A stretch of DNA of 64,000 nt from Halieaceae bacterium MED-G27 (lineage in GTDB: Bacteria; Pseudomonadota; Gammaproteobacteria; Pseudomonadales; Halieaceae). Made by a program: the position numbers and the translations under genes. The notes under the pieces are model-generated. The model worked only from the letters and a program-made list of their open reading frames with translations. It did not search any database and was not told the origin of the DNA. Within the stretch, counting starts at the first letter, position 1. The number at the start of each line of letters is the position of its first letter. Location of the stretch: the NCBI GenBank assembly GCA_002456975.1, contig NTKA01000003.1, positions 1 through 64,000 of the forward strand. The letters are read 5' to 3'. Below are positions 46,306 to 55,243 of this stretch, piece after piece.

Positions 46306-47694
46306 ATGAACAGCCCTGAGCCCATCGATCTTTATCCCTCGGTTAGCGAGGACATCCTGTTTGACAGCGGTGCACAGGATCCCGTCTTTGAAGAAATTTA
46401 CCCTCGCCTCAAAGGCTTTCAGCTCGGATCCACCAATTCTTGGACCAAAGGCCAGCCATTCGACTACTACAAGCGAATGCGCGAGGAAGCACCAGTTATG
46501 TGGTCGACTACGCGCAAGCCTCAATCTGGATTTTGGTCAGTATCACGCTACGACGATATCAAGCACGTCGAACTGCATCCTGAGATATTCTCGTCTCAGC
46601 GCGGCAGCATGCACATGAGCGTGGTAAAAAATGAAACCGGAAAAGCTGAGCGTCTCATGTACGCGGCACACAACTCACTGATCAACCTTGATGCCGACAT
46701 CCACCGTGACCTGAGAACCCAGCAAGCCGCCTTTTTCTTCCCGAAGTACATCGAGACCCTCAAAGAGCGAGTAGGCAAAAAGATTGATGACCTACTCGAC
46801 AACATGGAACGACAAGGGCCGGTAGTCGATTTTGCCAAGTTATTTTCGACCGAACTTCCCATGTTCACTCTGTGCGAGATGCTTGGGGTCGATGAAGAAG
46901 ACCGACCCAACATTATCAAGTGGATGCATTATCTCGAGCTAGCACCGCAGTTTCTAACCCACCCGTTTCGTATGTTCATGGCGGAGCCGATGTTTCCATT
47001 TCGGTTTGAGCAAATGCTCCACGACATGTTCAGCTACGGTGAGCGGGTGATGGCTGATCGCATTAAAAATCCTCGTGAAGACCTGCTGACGACTATTGCC
47101 AACGCGACTCTCAGTGACAAACCTATGTCGCAGGACTACCTCGATGGCAGTTGGCTACTGATTATCTTTGCCGGTAATGATACGACCCGAAACTCGCTGT
47201 CGGGTGCGATTCGGCTGCTTACGGAATTCCCTGATCAACGCCAAATGGTAATCAATGACCGATCCTTGGTCGACCGAATGTCGCAGGAAGCGCTGAGGAT
47301 GGTGTCGCCCGTGATGCACATGCGGCGAACGGCGACCGAGGACACCGAGGTGGCCGGGCAGCGGATCGCGAAAGATGAGAAGGTGATCATGTGGTACGGG
47401 GCTGCCAACCGCGATCCCAGCGTCTTTCCTAATCCCGACGTGATGGATCTCACCAGAGAGAATGTCACGAAGCATGTTGCCTTTGGTCATGGTGTGCATC
47501 GCTGCCTTGGCAATCGTGTGGCTCAACTTCAGCTTCAGATGGCCTATGAAAAGGTTCTCGATCGCTTCCCCAATATCCACTGGACGGGTAAGCAGAAAAT
47601 CGAGCCCATCATCCTCGTTCATGCGATCTCGAGTCTCAAGGTCAACCTCTACGGGAAGAATGGCAAACGGCCAGTCATGGTCGCGACTGGCTAA
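46306..47694 (+). CDS. Cytochrome P450 monooxygenase
   Basis: About 462 residues from ATG 46306 (MNSPEPIDLYPSVS); the track includes 16 extra codons from 46258. Soluble class: no membrane anchor. The I-helix oxygen motif is IIFAGNDTTRNSLSGA, the K-helix ExxR is SQEALRMVSP, and the haem loop is VAFGHGVHRCLGNRVAQ with the thiolate Cys. The type is like bacterial terpene/steroid/fatty acid P450s (CYP111/CYP125-like end); substrate unknown. No ferredoxin or ferredoxin reductase is near, so redox partners are elsewhere. It converges on an Lrp gene with a 27-nt gap. Confidence 0.92.
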   Translation: MNSPEPIDLYPSVSEDILFDSGAQDPVFEEIYPRLKGFQLGSTNSWTKGQPFDYYKRMREEAPVMWSTTRKPQSGFWSVSRYDDIKHVELHPEIFSSQRGSMHMSVVKNETGKAERLMYAAHNSLINLDADIHRDLRTQQAAFFFPKYIETLKERVGKKIDDLLDNMERQGPVVDFAKLFSTELPMFTLCEMLGVDEEDRPNIIKWMHYLELAPQFLTHPFRMFMAEPMFPFRFEQMLHDMFSYGERVMADRIKNPREDLLTTIANATLSDKPMSQDYLDGSWLLIIFAGNDTTRNSLSGAIRLLTEFPDQRQMVINDRSLVDRMSQEALRMVSPVMHMRRTATEDTEVAGQRIAKDEKVIMWYGAANRDPSVFPNPDVMDLTRENVTKHVAFGHGVHRCLGNRVAQLQLQMAYEKVLDRFPNIHWTGKQKIEPIILVHAISSLKVNLYGKNGKRPVMVATG

Positions 47695-47721
47695 TCGAAC
47701 CCGTGTTGAGTGTTGGGTTAC

Positions 47722-48201
47722 TCAGGTCAACTGAGTATCGAGAGGTAGTTCGGTGGTGTTCTTGATTTCTGTTACCGCGATATGTGAGTGAAGTTCCCGA
47801 ACCAAGTCACCATTGAGCAATGTATTTCTCACAAAATCCTCATAATGTCGGATATCTCGGCAAATGATCTTCAGCATATAGTCCCAGATGCCAGTCATGG
47901 TGTAGCACTCCACCACTTCGGGATGCGCTTCAACCTGGCGCTCAAAGGCTAGGAGCTTTTGTCTGCCCGTCTGTGTGAGATTGACCGTGGCGAAGACCAC
48001 CACCTCCATGCCCAGCGCCTTCCGATCCAGTAACGCAACGCGTCGCTGAATAACACCCGACTCCTCGAGCTTGTTGATCCGACGCCAGCAAGGCGATTGC
48101 GAACTGTTAATCCGCTCAGCTAGAGCTGCCGTCGACGTCGTCGCATCGCGTTGTAGCTGACTCAGAATCGCCACGTCCTGCCCACTCCATTCTTTTTGCA
48201 T
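47722..48201 (-). CDS. Lrp/AsnC-family transcriptional regulator
   Basis: A 159-residue regulator: winged HTH VAILSQLQRDATTSTAALAERINSSQSPCWRRINKLEESGVIQ, then an AsnC/RAM domain (VVVFATVNLTQTGRQKLLAFERQV, VVECYTMTGIWDYMLKIIC). RAM domains bind amino acids and form octamers. It is divergent from the indolepyruvate oxidoreductase and amino-acid dehydrogenase pair, so it probably senses an amino acid and controls those genes. The 164-bp spacer is A/T-rich, as Lrp sites usually are. Confidence 0.92.
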   Translation of the reverse strand: MQKEWSGQDVAILSQLQRDATTSTAALAERINSSQSPCWRRINKLEESGVIQRRVALLDRKALGMEVVVFATVNLTQTGRQKLLAFERQVEAHPEVVECYTMTGIWDYMLKIICRDIRHYEDFVRNTLLNGDLVRELHSHIAVTEIKNTTELPLDTQLT

Positions 48202-48365
48202 AAAAATGCCTTTTACTTATCTATCAAAGAAAAAAATATACTTTATTGATCCGTTTATGGGAATGAAAAGGCAAAATTTTTCGCTTGGAATATCTCAGAC
48301 TAAAGTCATCAATGAGAGGTAGCCCACCAGCACAAAAATAACCACAAAAACAGCGAGCGAAGTCC

Positions 48366-51300
48366 ATGACTCACATCAGCCCTCCGTTATTACGCCATGT
48401 ATCAATGGACGACAAGTACAAAGCGTCGCAACAGGATGTCTTTATGACGGGCATCGAAGCATTGGTCCGTTTACCAATGCTTCAACACGAGATCGATCAG
48501 CAGTCGGGACTGAATACCGCGGGTTTTATATCGGGTTACCGAGGCAGTCCATTAGGAGGTGTTGACCAAGCGCTATGGAAAGCCAAATCCTACCTTGAGC
48601 AACACAACATTCACTTTCAGCCTGGCGTCAACGAAGACCTAGCTGCTACGTCCGTTTGGGGCTCCCAGCAAACGGGCATTGTTAGCGAGTCCTCATACGA
48701 CGGAGTTTTTGGCATGTGGTATGGCAAAGGACCCGGCGTTGATCGAAGCATGGATGCGATTAAACACGCCAACGCTTTTGGAACATCACAATTTGGTGGC
48801 GTGCTCGCTATCGCGGGCGACGATCATGCCTGCAAGTCGTCCACGCTGCCACATCAGTCAGAGCATATGTTTATGGGTGCATCAGTGCCTGTTCTCGCAC
48901 CAGCCAATGTCCAGGAGGTATTGGACTTCGGAATTTTTGGCTGGGCAATGTCACGGTTTACCGGCTGCTGGGTGGCGCTAAAAGCCATCACTGACAACAT
49001 GGACGCGACGATGGGTGTTATCGTTGATCCCTTGCGTTACACCTTCAACCTGCCTCCGGCAGCAGCGCTGTCACCTGACGGCATGCATGCTAGATGGCCA
49101 GATACCCCGCTCGATCAAGAGCGACGACTCAACAAATACAAGATCTACGCGGCACGGGTGTTTGCCAGCATTAACGGTATAAACCGAATCGAGCTCGATT
49201 CGAGTAAGCCTCGACTCGGTATTGCTACATCAGGCAAGGCCTATCTCGATGTTATGCAGGCGCTTAATGATCTTGGCATCGATCAGGAGGAAGCCGACAA
49301 GCTTGGCATACGAGTCTACAAAATTGGTATGCCGTGGCCGTTAGACCCCGAAGTTACCTTTGCATTTGCAAACAATCTTGAGGAGATTTTGGTAGTCGAG
49401 GAAAAGCGATCGGTGATTGAGGATCAGCTGACCTCACAGCTGTATAACCTTGGCGGAGCTGATCGTCCTAGAATTATTGGTGAGTTTGATGAGTTCGGCG
49501 ATGACCTTATGCCTAATACCGGTGAGTTAACACCTGATCTAGTGGCGCATGCCATCCAATCGAGACTCCAAAAACTGGGGCTTGCTGCGAGGAAAGGCAC
49601 CTTGTCCAAACCAGCATCGAGCGTTGAGGTATACAGCCCACCCTGCTCTTCCGAAGCTTCTCTCAAAAGAACCCCCCATTTTTGTTCGGGTTGCCCCCAC
49701 AACACATCGACCAAATTACCCGAGGGCAGTGTTGCACTAGGCGGCATAGGCTGCCACTACATGGCAACCTGGATGCCCGATCGTGACACGCGCACCTTTA
49801 GTCAAATGGGCGGCGAAGGCGCCGCTTGGATTGGCCAAGCTCCCTTCAGTCAGAGCGAGCACGTTTTTCAAAATCTGGGCGATGGCACCTACTTCCACTC
49901 AGGTAGCCTAGCTATTCGCGCTGCAGTCGCGAGCGGCATCAACATTACCTATAAGATTTTATTTAACGAAGCCGTGGCAATGACTGGTGGTCAGGCTATC
50001 GACGGCAATCTCTCGCTAGCGCAACTCGTTGCACAACTTCGGGCCGAAGGTGTCGTTCGTATCGCTTTGGTGAGCGAAGAGATGGATCCGCAGGATGCAC
50101 CGCTCGGCGTAGACTTTTATCGCCGCGCCGACTACGACCTGCTCCAGCGTGAAATTCGCAAGGTTCCAGGCACTTCGGTCATCATCTATCAGCAACTTTG
50201 TGCGAGCGAAAAACGACGTCGGATCAAGCGAGGACGCCTGCCCAAAGCCACTGAGCGGCTCATCATCCATCCGGAGATATGTGAGGCCTGCGGTGATTGC
50301 AGCAAACAATCAAACTGCTTGTCCATCACGCCAGTCGAGACGGCGCTGGGCCGTAAACGACAGGTGGATCAACACAGCTGCAATACCGACTTGACCTGTG
50401 TGAGCGGCTACTGCCCGAGCTTTGTATCCGTCATCGATGGCGAACTCGCAACGACGGCTCCACCTACCCAGGAATCGACAGTGCTCTATGACCCGCTTCC
50501 TGAACCCCAGAAGCTCGAACTCGATAGCCCCTGGTCGGGTCTCGTTGCCGGTATCGGTGGAACGGGCGTACTCACTATCAGCTCCTTGATCGCCATGGCA
50601 GCCCACTTGGAGGGCAAGGGCTTCGCGACGATGAATCAGACAGGTTTGGCGCAGAAATTTGGGGCGGTGGTAAGTCATATCAAGATCGCGCCACAGCAGT
50701 CCGACATCCATGCAGTGCGGGTGTCGGATAAAAAGGCGGACCTGCTGATTGGCTGTGACTGGTTGGTGGCAAGCGCAGGAGACACATTGGCAAAAGTGAA
50801 TCCGGATGAAACTCGCCTCGTGCTCAATCAAGCAGAAGCACCCACATCAGACTTCATTCACAACCCTGAGTTGCATTTTCCAGCCGACAGCTTGAGAAAC
50901 CGCATCGACCAATATTTCTCAGAGAGCAATCGAGTCACTTGCGATGCGACTACGATCGCCAGGGAACTCCTAGGCGACACGATCGGAGCGAATCTGTTTC
51001 TGGTGGGAGTCGCCTATCAACAAGGACTGCTCCCTGTATCAGCGAGCGCCATCAACAAAGCTATCGAGTTGAACGCGGTGAGCGTTGAACTCAACCAATC
51101 AGCGTTTGAATTAGGCCGACGTTTCGTCAATCAACCCGATACTGTGGTGGCACAACTCAACACCCCGTCCGACACCGGAGTGCAAACGCTCGACGAGCTC
51201 ATAAGTGATCGCTATGAACGACTTGTGAACTACCACTCGAAATCCTATGCCGAGCAGTACCTGACACTCATAAACAGGGTTACACAGGCCGATCCCCGAG

Positions 51301-51848
51301 GCAGTGAAGATCAATCAGTATCCCGGGTCGCAGCCATGCAGCTTTACCGACTGATGGCCATCAAAGACGAGTATGAAGTCGCCCGGCTACTGACCTCTAA
51401 ATCTTTCACCACGCAGATCAGTGAGCAGTTCGGACACTCGTGGCGAATCAACTATCACCTTGCCCCCCCAGTGATGAGTCGAATGCTTAACCGGGGATCG
51501 CAGTTCCGCAAACTGCGGTTTGGAGCATGGCTTAAGTGGCCGTTACGGGTGCTGGCGGCGGGTCGCCGGGTACGCGGTAGCTTTTTGGATGTCTTTGCTT
51601 ACAACGACGATCGTCGAGAAGAGTATCGGGACCTCGAGCGGTTCATAGCCGATATCGATTTAGTCGTCTCAAGCCTCGAATCCACAAACCATCAGCCGGC
51701 AGTTGCCCTGCTCGAGAGTGCATCAACGTTGAAGGGATTCGGTCACATTCGATCTGCAAACCGCGAAGAGTGGCTCGTCTCGCGGGAGCAATATCGACAG
51801 GCGCTGTCATTGATAGCTGATGATGCCAGAGAATTATCTACCACCTAG
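48366..51848 (+). CDS. Indolepyruvate ferredoxin oxidoreductase, fused alpha-gamma-type
   Basis: An 1160-residue single-chain 2-oxoacid:ferredoxin oxidoreductase. Order: pyrimidine-binding domain (SGYRGSPLGGVDQALW), domain with the TPP-binding region (HFCSGCPHNTSTKLPEG, GGEGAAWIGQ), a ferredoxin-like cysteine cluster CEACGDCSKQSNC plus CNTDLTC and CPSF, and the gamma domain (AGIGGTGVLTISSLIAMAAH, NQTGLAQKFGAVVSHIK). It decarboxylates aryl pyruvates (indolepyruvate, phenylpyruvate) to acyl-CoA. With the amino-acid dehydrogenase after it this gives deamination then oxidation. Length and fusion match other proteobacterial forms. Confidence 0.92.
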   Translation: MTHISPPLLRHVSMDDKYKASQQDVFMTGIEALVRLPMLQHEIDQQSGLNTAGFISGYRGSPLGGVDQALWKAKSYLEQHNIHFQPGVNEDLAATSVWGSQQTGIVSESSYDGVFGMWYGKGPGVDRSMDAIKHANAFGTSQFGGVLAIAGDDHACKSSTLPHQSEHMFMGASVPVLAPANVQEVLDFGIFGWAMSRFTGCWVALKAITDNMDATMGVIVDPLRYTFNLPPAAALSPDGMHARWPDTPLDQERRLNKYKIYAARVFASINGINRIELDSSKPRLGIATSGKAYLDVMQALNDLGIDQEEADKLGIRVYKIGMPWPLDPEVTFAFANNLEEILVVEEKRSVIEDQLTSQLYNLGGADRPRIIGEFDEFGDDLMPNTGELTPDLVAHAIQSRLQKLGLAARKGTLSKPASSVEVYSPPCSSEASLKRTPHFCSGCPHNTSTKLPEGSVALGGIGCHYMATWMPDRDTRTFSQMGGEGAAWIGQAPFSQSEHVFQNLGDGTYFHSGSLAIRAAVASGINITYKILFNEAVAMTGGQAIDGNLSLAQLVAQLRAEGVVRIALVSEEMDPQDAPLGVDFYRRADYDLLQREIRKVPGTSVIIYQQLCASEKRRRIKRGRLPKATERLIIHPEICEACGDCSKQSNCLSITPVETALGRKRQVDQHSCNTDLTCVSGYCPSFVSVIDGELATTAPPTQESTVLYDPLPEPQKLELDSPWSGLVAGIGGTGVLTISSLIAMAAHLEGKGFATMNQTGLAQKFGAVVSHIKIAPQQSDIHAVRVSDKKADLLIGCDWLVASAGDTLAKVNPDETRLVLNQAEAPTSDFIHNPELHFPADSLRNRIDQYFSESNRVTCDATTIARELLGDTIGANLFLVGVAYQQGLLPVSASAINKAIELNAVSVELNQSAFELGRRFVNQPDTVVAQLNTPSDTGVQTLDELISDRYERLVNYHSKSYAEQYLTLINRVTQADPRGSEDQSVSRVAAMQLYRLMAIKDEYEVARLLTSKSFTTQISEQFGHSWRINYHLAPPVMSRMLNRGSQFRKLRFGAWLKWPLRVLAAGRRVRGSFLDVFAYNDDRREEYRDLERFIADIDLVVSSLESTNHQPAVALLESASTLKGFGHIRSANREEWLVSREQYRQALSLIADDARELSTT

Positions 51849-51866
51849 CAATCAAGAGTTTTATTC

Positions 51867-52934
51867 ATGAGTATTTTTGATCACTGCGCCTACTCGCAGC
51901 ATGAGCAGGTTCACTTTGTATCCGACAAAAGCACAGGATTGAATGCCATTATTGCCGTTCACGATACGCGTCTCGGACCGGCGGTCGGTGGCTGTCGAAT
52001 CCACGCGTATCCATCGAGCCAAGATGCGCTATCCGATGCTCTGCGCTTATCCCAAGCGATGACTTACAAAAACGTGCTAGCTGGCCTCCCATTTGGCGGC
52101 GGCAAGTCGGTCATTATTGCTGATCCACAAACCGAGAAAACGTCCGAAATGCTTGAGGTATTTGGCACCTACATCGACCAACTCGGTGGTAAATACATAG
52201 CTGCAGAGGACTCGGGCACCTCACCCTCGGATATGGCGCATATTGCAAAGACCACCCAGCATGTCGCAGGGCTATCAACAGAACATAGCGACGGGGATCC
52301 CTCCCCGGCGACGGCGCGAGGCGTTTTAGTGAGCATCCAGACAGCGGCTGAACATAAATTGGGACGTCGCCAGCTCGAGGGTCTATCAGTGGTAGTTCAA
52401 GGGCTAGGACACGTTGGGTTTGAGTTAGCAAAGCTACTAATGCGTGAAGGCGCCATCGTTTACGGATCCGACGCCAATCAAGAGAACTTAAACCGAGCCG
52501 CACAAGAGCTAGAAGTTCATCCGGTTGATGTTAACAGCTGCCTGAGTATGCCCTGCGATATTCTCGCGCCCTGTGCGCTTGGCGGCGTTTTGAATGAGCA
52601 CAACATTCCGAACTTGGCCATGAAAATCGTCGCGGGTGCGGCAAATAATCAACTAGCAACGCCCCAGGACGCGATTAGACTTGCCGATCGCGGCATCCTG
52701 TACTGCCCCGACTTTCTTATCAACTCTGGCGGCATTCTCGATATTTACCACCGCCGAACCAATGCGAGCGCCAATGTCATTCTGGATGCCGAAAAATCGT
52801 TCCTAGACCGCTTAACAGTAGTCTTAGAGACTGCAGCGAGACACTCGACCACTCCCTATCAAGTAGCGTCTCATATGGCTGAGCAACTGCGTGAAATGGA
52901 CACAGAAGCCCTATTGCCTAAGCAGGCAGCATAA
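51867..52934 (+). CDS. Glu/Leu/Phe/Val dehydrogenase family amino-acid dehydrogenase
   Basis: A 355-residue NAD-dependent enzyme of the leucine/phenylalanine dehydrogenase group. The substrate domain has GPAVGGCRIHAYPS, the catalytic Lys is in MTYKNVLAGLPFGGGKSVI, and AAEDSGTSPSDMAHI follows; the Rossmann motif is VVVQGLGHVGFELAKLL. It oxidatively deaminates a hydrophobic amino acid to its 2-oxo acid, which the preceding oxidoreductase can use. It starts 18 nt after the oxidoreductase stop. Leu versus Phe specificity is not clear from sequence; the partner favours an aromatic substrate. Confidence 0.88.
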   Translation: MSIFDHCAYSQHEQVHFVSDKSTGLNAIIAVHDTRLGPAVGGCRIHAYPSSQDALSDALRLSQAMTYKNVLAGLPFGGGKSVIIADPQTEKTSEMLEVFGTYIDQLGGKYIAAEDSGTSPSDMAHIAKTTQHVAGLSTEHSDGDPSPATARGVLVSIQTAAEHKLGRRQLEGLSVVVQGLGHVGFELAKLLMREGAIVYGSDANQENLNRAAQELEVHPVDVNSCLSMPCDILAPCALGGVLNEHNIPNLAMKIVAGAANNQLATPQDAIRLADRGILYCPDFLINSGGILDIYHRRTNASANVILDAEKSFLDRLTVVLETAARHSTTPYQVASHMAEQLREMDTEALLPKQAA

Positions 52935-52954
52935 GTTCTTTGTGAGGAGTGAAA

Positions 52955-53030
52955 TGGGGTGGCTGATGGGTCTCGAACCCACTACCTCCGGAGCCACAAT
53001 CCGGTGCTCTACCTGGTGAGCTACAGCCAC
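52955..53030 (-). tRNA. tRNA-His (anticodon GTG)
   Basis: Cloverleaf with acceptor GTGGCTG/CAGCCAC, anticodon arm CCGGA-TTGTGGC-TCCGG (GTG), T arm GTGGGTTCGAGACCCAT, and encoded CCA. The base at 53031 gives the extra G(-1) opposite C73 that marks histidine tRNAs. Confidence 0.95.
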
Positions 53031-53104
53031 CACTGAAACGTTCAGCGCTAGGAAGCTTTTCGAAGGCTGACGCAAGCGCCCGTGGCATATTGGGCGCAAA
53101 ACAG

Positions 53105-53181
53105 TGGTCGGGGAGGAGGGATTCGAACCCCCGACATCCTGCTCCCAAAGCAGGCGCGCTACCAGACTGCGCTACACCCCG
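53105..53181 (-). tRNA. tRNA-Pro (anticodon TGG)
   Basis: 77 nt with CCTGC-TTTGGGA-GCAGG (anticodon TGG), D arm GCGC..GCGC, T arm GGGGG-TTCGAAT-CCCTC and encoded ACCA. The acceptor pairs CGGGGTG with CTCCCCG, leaving a T6.T67 mismatch. Cotranscribed with tRNA-His. Confidence 0.94.
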
Positions 53182-53214
53182 ACGTCGCGTGTGTCTAACC
53201 ACACGCGGGGCGCG

Positions 53215-53244
53215 AGTCTACAAGGTTTGCCCAGTGCCGGTCAA
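53215..53244 (-). promoter_or_regulatory. Stable-RNA promoter for the tRNA-Pro/tRNA-His unit
   Basis: TTGACC (53244-53239), 18 nt, TAGACT (53220-53215), followed by the G/C-rich discriminator CGCGCCCCGCG typical of stringently controlled tRNA and rRNA promoters. The start point would be near 53208, about 27 nt before tRNA-Pro. Confidence 0.65.
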
Positions 53245-53315
53245 TTGAGGAAATTGCTTTATGCGAGACAAAAAGTCTGAAAAAATCGCGCTACAAAAAA
53301 TACAGGGGGATCACC

Positions 53316-54161
53316 ATGTCAGCCATAGTGTTAGACGGTAAACATGTCGCGCAACTCACCGAGGCTGCGCTCACCGAGCGGGTCGCCGCTTTGAAAGCAA
53401 AAACCAATAACCGAACACCAGTGCTCGCAACAATTCTCGTCGGCGATGATCCAGCGTCGGCCACTTACGTCAAAATGAAGGGCAATGCTTGTCGGCGGAT
53501 CGGTATGGAGTCAAAGGCCATCGAACTCCCCTCCACCACTCGAACCAATGGTTTGCTCGCAGAGATCGAAGCGCTGAATAACGACCCTGACGTCCACGGC
53601 ATATTGTTACAGCACCCGGTACCGTCGCAGATCGATGAGCGCGCAGCCTTTGACATGATTGCTTTAGAAAAAGATGTCGACGGCGTGACCTGTCTTGGTT
53701 TTGGTCGAATGAGTATGGGTGAATCAGCTTATGGCTGTGCCACGCCTCAAGGCATTATGCGTTTGCTCGATCACTACGAAATCGAGTTATCGGGCAAACA
53801 TGCCGTCGTCGTGGGTCGCAGCCCAATTCTGGGTAAACCCATGGCGATGATGATGCTCCAGGCCGACGCCACCGTAACTATTTGTCACTCCAGAACTCAA
53901 GGCTTAGAAGAGCACATCAAGCGCGCTGACGTCATTGTTGGCGCTGTCGGCAGGCCCGAGTTTATTCGAGCCGACTGGATCAAGGATGGCGCGGTGGTGG
54001 TCGACGCTGGCTACCATCCCGGCGGTGTCGGTGATATTGAAATGGCGCCTCTCATCGATCGTGTTGCTGCTTACACACCCGTACCCGGCGGGGTTGGCCC
54101 AATGACCATCAATACACTGATCATGCAGACGGTTGAGTCAGGCGAAAAAGCGCTAGGTTAG
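53316..54161 (+). CDS. folD: Bifunctional methylenetetrahydrofolate dehydrogenase/cyclohydrolase FolD
   Basis: A 281-residue enzyme with the [14 protein letters not shown] motif (catalytic Tyr and Lys), the [13 protein letters not shown] loop, and the NADP-binding region [17 protein letters not shown], ending in [15 protein letters not shown]. It interconverts 5,10-methylene-, methenyl- and 10-formyl-THF. It stands alone on this strand behind the tRNA genes, with an AGGGGG ribosome binding site seven nt upstream of ATG. Confidence 0.96.
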   Translation: MSAIVLDGKHVAQLTEAALTERVAALKAKTNNRTPVLATILVGDDPASATYVKMKGNACRRIGMESKAIELPSTTRTNGLLAEIEALNNDPDVHGILLQHPVPSQIDERAAFDMIALEKDVDGVTCLGFGRMSMGESAYGCATPQGIMRLLDHYEIELSGKHAVVVGRSPILGKPMAMMMLQADATVTICHSRTQGLEEHIKRADVIVGAVGRPEFIRADWIKDGAVVVDAGYHPGGVGDIEMAPLIDRVAAYTPVPGGVGPMTINTLIMQTVESGEKALG

Positions 54162-54182
54162 GTCAGCACCAACATTGCTCGG

Positions 54183-55178
54183 ATGATGATATTCGACAAC
54201 ATCGAGTTTCAGTATGTTGACGCCAATGGTGTCACACTGAGATTGGCATCAGCGGGCTCCGGTCCGCTAATCATTCTTTGTCACGGTTGGCCCGAAAGCT
54301 GGTATAGCTGGCGACATCAACTGCCGGTCCTGGCCGGTGCAGGGTTCAGAGCGGTCGCCTACGACGTGCGCGGTTACGGTGAGTCCGATAAACCGCACGC
54401 GATCGAGGCGTACACCCTGAATGCACTCGCCGGCGATGTTGTGGGCATCATCGATGCACTAGGCTACGAACAGGCGATTGTCATTGGGCACGACTGGGGT
54501 GGCCCTATCGCTCTGCATACTGCCCTCACCTATCGTGAGCGAATCTCGGCAGTGGGATCGTTATCAGTACCACATTACCTGCGACCGCCAATCCCGGCAC
54601 TCGATTTGTGGCGGGAAGTCTACAAAGATCGTTTCTTTTACCAGCTCTATTTCTTAAAAGAAGGCATTGCCGAGGCCGAATTTGAGGCCGATCTCCGACG
54701 CTCTCTATATCTCACCTATACCGCCATCGATGCCCGCGGCATGCGCCACCAACAGCAACAGCACGGGTCAGGGCTGGCGGGGATTAAAGGCCCCGATGCT
54801 AGTTTCCTTGAGGGTATGCACGAATTCCCGGAATACCCGCATTGGTTGCAACCCGAGGATCTTGACTATCTGGTGAGTCAATTTGAACTCAGTGGCAAGC
54901 GGGGACCATTTAATCGGTATCGGGCTCAAACTATCGATTGGCATGAATCTGAGCACCTCGATGGCGCCATGATCGAGCAACCCGCGTTTTTCATTACCGG
55001 CGACCTCGATCCTGTGAGCCAGTTTATACCCCTAGAGGTACGTATTACTGATCTAGTTGCAGCAAATTATCGCAACCTACTGATTGCCGAGGAGCTCGAT
55101 AATGTTGGTCACTGGACCGCTGAAGAGGCCCCAGATCAAGTCAATCACTATCTTCTGGACTTCTTGAACCGCTTATAG
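54183..55178 (+). CDS. Alpha/beta hydrolase, epoxide-hydrolase-like
   Basis: A 331-residue protein. Features of soluble epoxide hydrolases: oxyanion-hole HGWPESWYSWRHQ (about 33-45), YDVRGYGESDKP, nucleophile Asp in IGHDWGGPIAL, a cap domain with tyrosines (FFYQLYF, about 155-160), and an acid/His pair in GDLDPVS and VGHWTAEEAPDQV. It could hydrolyse an epoxide to a diol; haloalkane dehalogenase or another esterase cannot be excluded. It follows folD by 21 nt. Confidence 0.82.
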   Translation: MMIFDNIEFQYVDANGVTLRLASAGSGPLIILCHGWPESWYSWRHQLPVLAGAGFRAVAYDVRGYGESDKPHAIEAYTLNALAGDVVGIIDALGYEQAIVIGHDWGGPIALHTALTYRERISAVGSLSVPHYLRPPIPALDLWREVYKDRFFYQLYFLKEGIAEAEFEADLRRSLYLTYTAIDARGMRHQQQQHGSGLAGIKGPDASFLEGMHEFPEYPHWLQPEDLDYLVSQFELSGKRGPFNRYRAQTIDWHESEHLDGAMIEQPAFFITGDLDPVSQFIPLEVRITDLVAANYRNLLIAEELDNVGHWTAEEAPDQVNHYLLDFLNRL

Positions 55179-55243
55179 CAGAGCCGCAAAGAGCTGCAGC
55201 CTAATTTTCTTGCAGATTAGTATTGGTCGTCGTGTCCGCAGGC

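Noticed and set aside
47718-47737. Inverted repeat TACTCAG/CTGAGTA between the P450 and Lrp genes as a terminator
   Set aside because: The 7-bp stem is A/T-rich, overlaps the Lrp stop and has no T-run.
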